DNA of 6,805 nt. Source: Patulibacter sp. GTDB lineage: Bacteria; Actinomycetota; Thermoleophilia; Solirubrobacterales; Solirubrobacteraceae. This document shows positions 5,488-6,805 of this stretch, piece by piece (positions within the stretch are counted from its first letter, which is position 1; each line of letters opens with the position of its first letter). The stretch covers positions 1-6,805 of the forward strand of contig JALRCL010000846.1 of NCBI GenBank assembly GCA_023268575.1, written 5' to 3'. A program made the translations under genes and the position numbers. The notes under the pieces are model-generated. The model saw only the letters and a list, made by a program, of their open reading frames with translations. It was not told the origin of the DNA and made no database searches.

Positions 5488-5901
5488 GTGACCGCGTTCA
5501 AGGACGCCGACGAGGTGTACGAGTACATCGGGGGGATGTTCGAGACGGCGACGGCGACCCCGTCGTTCGTCGACGCGACGAAGGGCGGCAACCTCGTCGT
5601 GCTCGTCCGCCAGACGAACCCGGACGCGGCGATCCTCGTCGACTTCCCGGGCCAGAGCGTGGTGACGGGGGACGAGGCGATCGCCGGCGAGCACACCGTG
5701 CAGCTGCGGATGTCCTCCGACAACGCCAACCGGTTCTGGCAGGGGAAGCTCAACTTCACGCTGGCCATGGCCCAGCGGAAGGTCAAGCTCGACGGCCGGC
5801 GCTCGGTGGCGCTGAAGCTCCTGCCGCTGACGGAGGAGCTGTTCGAGACCTACCGGTCCCGCCTGCGGGAGGCCGGGCGCGAGGACCTCCTCGTGGCCTG
5901 A
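5488..5901 (+). CDS. SCP2 sterol-carrier-like protein
   Basis: A 137-residue single-domain protein of the SCP2 type, an alpha/beta fold with a hydrophobic tunnel that binds acyl-CoAs, sterols or similar lipids in the cytosol. The diagnostic block is VQLRMSSDNANRFWQGKLNF (71-90) followed by TLAMAQRKVKLDG (91-103), equivalent to the SCP2 'sd-xx-f..-l-x-G-k..-...-a-m-x-x-g-k-l-k-v-x-G' pattern. An amphipathic C-terminal helix (about 115-130) follows. No thiolase or dehydrogenase domain is fused. The GTG start is supported by GAGGAG 7 bases upstream; no in-frame ATG offers a better start. It is the first gene of an operon with the acyl-CoA dehydrogenase 56 bases downstream, as expected for a carrier presenting substrate to beta-oxidation-type enzymes. 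Ligand unknown. Confidence 0.83.
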   Translation: MTAFKDADEVYEYIGGMFETATATPSFVDATKGGNLVVLVRQTNPDAAILVDFPGQSVVTGDEAIAGEHTVQLRMSSDNANRFWQGKLNFTLAMAQRKVKLDGRRSVALKLLPLTEELFETYRSRLREAGREDLLVA

Positions 5902-5957
5902 GCCGCATCCCGGCAATCACCGCACCAGATCCAGCACGAGACCGGAGCACCAGACGC

Positions 5958-6805
5958 ATGGCCACCATCGAGACCGCCGACGACTTCCAGGCGGAGCTGA
6001 CGTCCACCCAGTTCGAGGGGAGCCTCTCCGAGGAGGAGTTCGAGGGCCTCCTGGCGAAGGCGCGCGAGCTCTCGTCCTACTTCGCCGAGATCGGCCCGGA
6101 GTACGACGAGAAGAACACCTTCGCGTTCCCCACGATCGAGCGCTACAAGGCGACGGGCCTCGGGCGCCTGTCGGTGCCCAAGCGGTTCGGCGGGTACGGC
6201 GGGGACATCCTGCAGACGTCGAAGATCGTGTCCGCCCTCTCCTACGGCGATTCGGCGATCACCCTCGCGTACAACATGCACTACATCATGGTCGGCATCG
6301 CCGGCAACCTGATGAGCGAGGAGCAGAACGAGTACTGGCTCGGCCGGGTCTCGAAGGGCGAGCTGATGTTCGGCCCGTTCTCCGAGAAGCGCGCCGGCTT
6401 CTCCGGGCTCGCCGACATGAAGGCGGTGCCGCAGGAGGGCGGGGGCTGGAAGCTCTACGGCCGCAAGACGTGGGGCACGCTCTGCGACGCGGCGACGATC
6501 ATCACGACGAACGCCACGATCACCGACGCCGAGGGCAACCTGCCCGAGGACTTCGAGGCGCGGGTCGCGGCGGAGAGCTTCTTCATCGCCGACTTCGACG
6601 TCGACCGGGACACGCTGCAGGGCGACGGGGTGCGGATCGAGCGCACGTGGGACTCCCTCGGCATGCACGCCACGGGCACCCACACGATCGTCTTCGACGG
6701 GTTCTTCGTCCCGCAGTCCGGGTTCATCTGCGAGTGGCGCTCCGGGGCCTTCGGCGTCCTCGAGTGGGCGTCGCTGATGTTCGCCTCGATCTACCTCGGG
6801 ATGAT
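5958..6805 (+). CDS. Acyl-CoA dehydrogenase family protein, N-terminal part
   Basis: The first 282 codons of a flavin-dependent acyl-CoA dehydrogenase; the gene leaves the window at the right edge. These enzymes introduce an alpha,beta double bond into an acyl-CoA. The N-terminal helical domain covers about 20-135 (GLGRLSVPKRFGGYGGDI at 67-84, then a helix with SYGDSAITLAYNMHYIMVGI). The beta domain follows, with FGPFSEKRAG (138-147) at the usual flavin/substrate loop, LYGRKTWGTLCDAATIIT (166-183) as the 'nGxKxwiTna..ad' strand, and WDSLGMHATGTHTIVFDGFFVP (231-252) matching the 'mGmrgt.s..v.fddv.VP' motif. The catalytic base lies in the missing C-terminal domain, so activity and subclass cannot be judged. 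GGAG lies 10 bases before the ATG, a rather long spacing. It is probably co-transcribed with the SCP2 gene. Confidence 0.88.
   Translation, partial: MATIETADDFQAELTSTQFEGSLSEEEFEGLLAKARELSSYFAEIGPEYDEKNTFAFPTIERYKATGLGRLSVPKRFGGYGGDILQTSKIVSALSYGDSAITLAYNMHYIMVGIAGNLMSEEQNEYWLGRVSKGELMFGPFSEKRAGFSGLADMKAVPQEGGGWKLYGRKTWGTLCDAATIITTNATITDAEGNLPEDFEARVAAESFFIADFDVDRDTLQGDGVRIERTWDSLGMHATGTHTIVFDGFFVPQSGFICEWRSGAFGVLEWASLMFASIYLGM

Overview
The window is very GC-rich (roughly 70% by eye). It has high-GC actinobacterial codon usage, GTG/ATG starts, GC hairpin terminators without T-tracts and -10 boxes of the TANNNT type. Gene content is typical of lipid- or steroid-degrading Actinomycetota: an Mce-type permease, an Rv3520c-like F420 oxidoreductase, an SCP2 protein and an acyl-CoA dehydrogenase. 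Protein flavour suggests a deep actinobacterial lineage such as Thermoleophilia (Solirubrobacter/Patulibacter-like). That placement is inference.

Layout. Five genes lie on the minus strand. In window order these are the N-terminal part of a YrbE/MlaE permease (1-411), two adjacent related NTF2/SnoaL-like proteins (667-1155 and 1170-1631), an acetyl-CoA-synthetase-family acyl-CoA ligase (1820-3775) and a luciferase-like F420-dependent oxidoreductase (3865-4914). A 573-base intergenic region without a convincing gene follows. Two plus-strand genes then diverge from it: an SCP2 sterol-carrier-like protein (5488-5901) and the first 282 codons of an acyl-CoA dehydrogenase (5958 to the window end). 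Strong GC hairpins follow the ligase and the NTF2 pair, so the minus-strand genes form several transcription units.

The most notable signal is regulatory. Four or five start regions carry the same G-run element, plus-strand consensus GGGGGGARGNTCC. In three minus-strand units it lies 28-31 bases upstream of a good -10 box (TAGCGT, TACGTT, TAGCGT). A weaker fourth copy sits exactly 31 bases from a poor -10 (GAACGT) ahead of the ligase. A fifth, nearly palindromic copy lies before the plus-strand operon, closer to its -10. None of the first three promoters has a recognisable -35. I read this as a local regulon under one unidentified DNA-binding regulator, with promoters that may be activator-dependent.

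How the genes could work together (inference): the permease imports a hydrophobic substrate, the ligase makes its CoA thioester, the acyl-CoA dehydrogenase and F420 oxidoreductase carry out redox steps, and the SCP2 and NTF2-fold proteins bind or act on bulky ring-like intermediates. The substrate cannot be named from this window.
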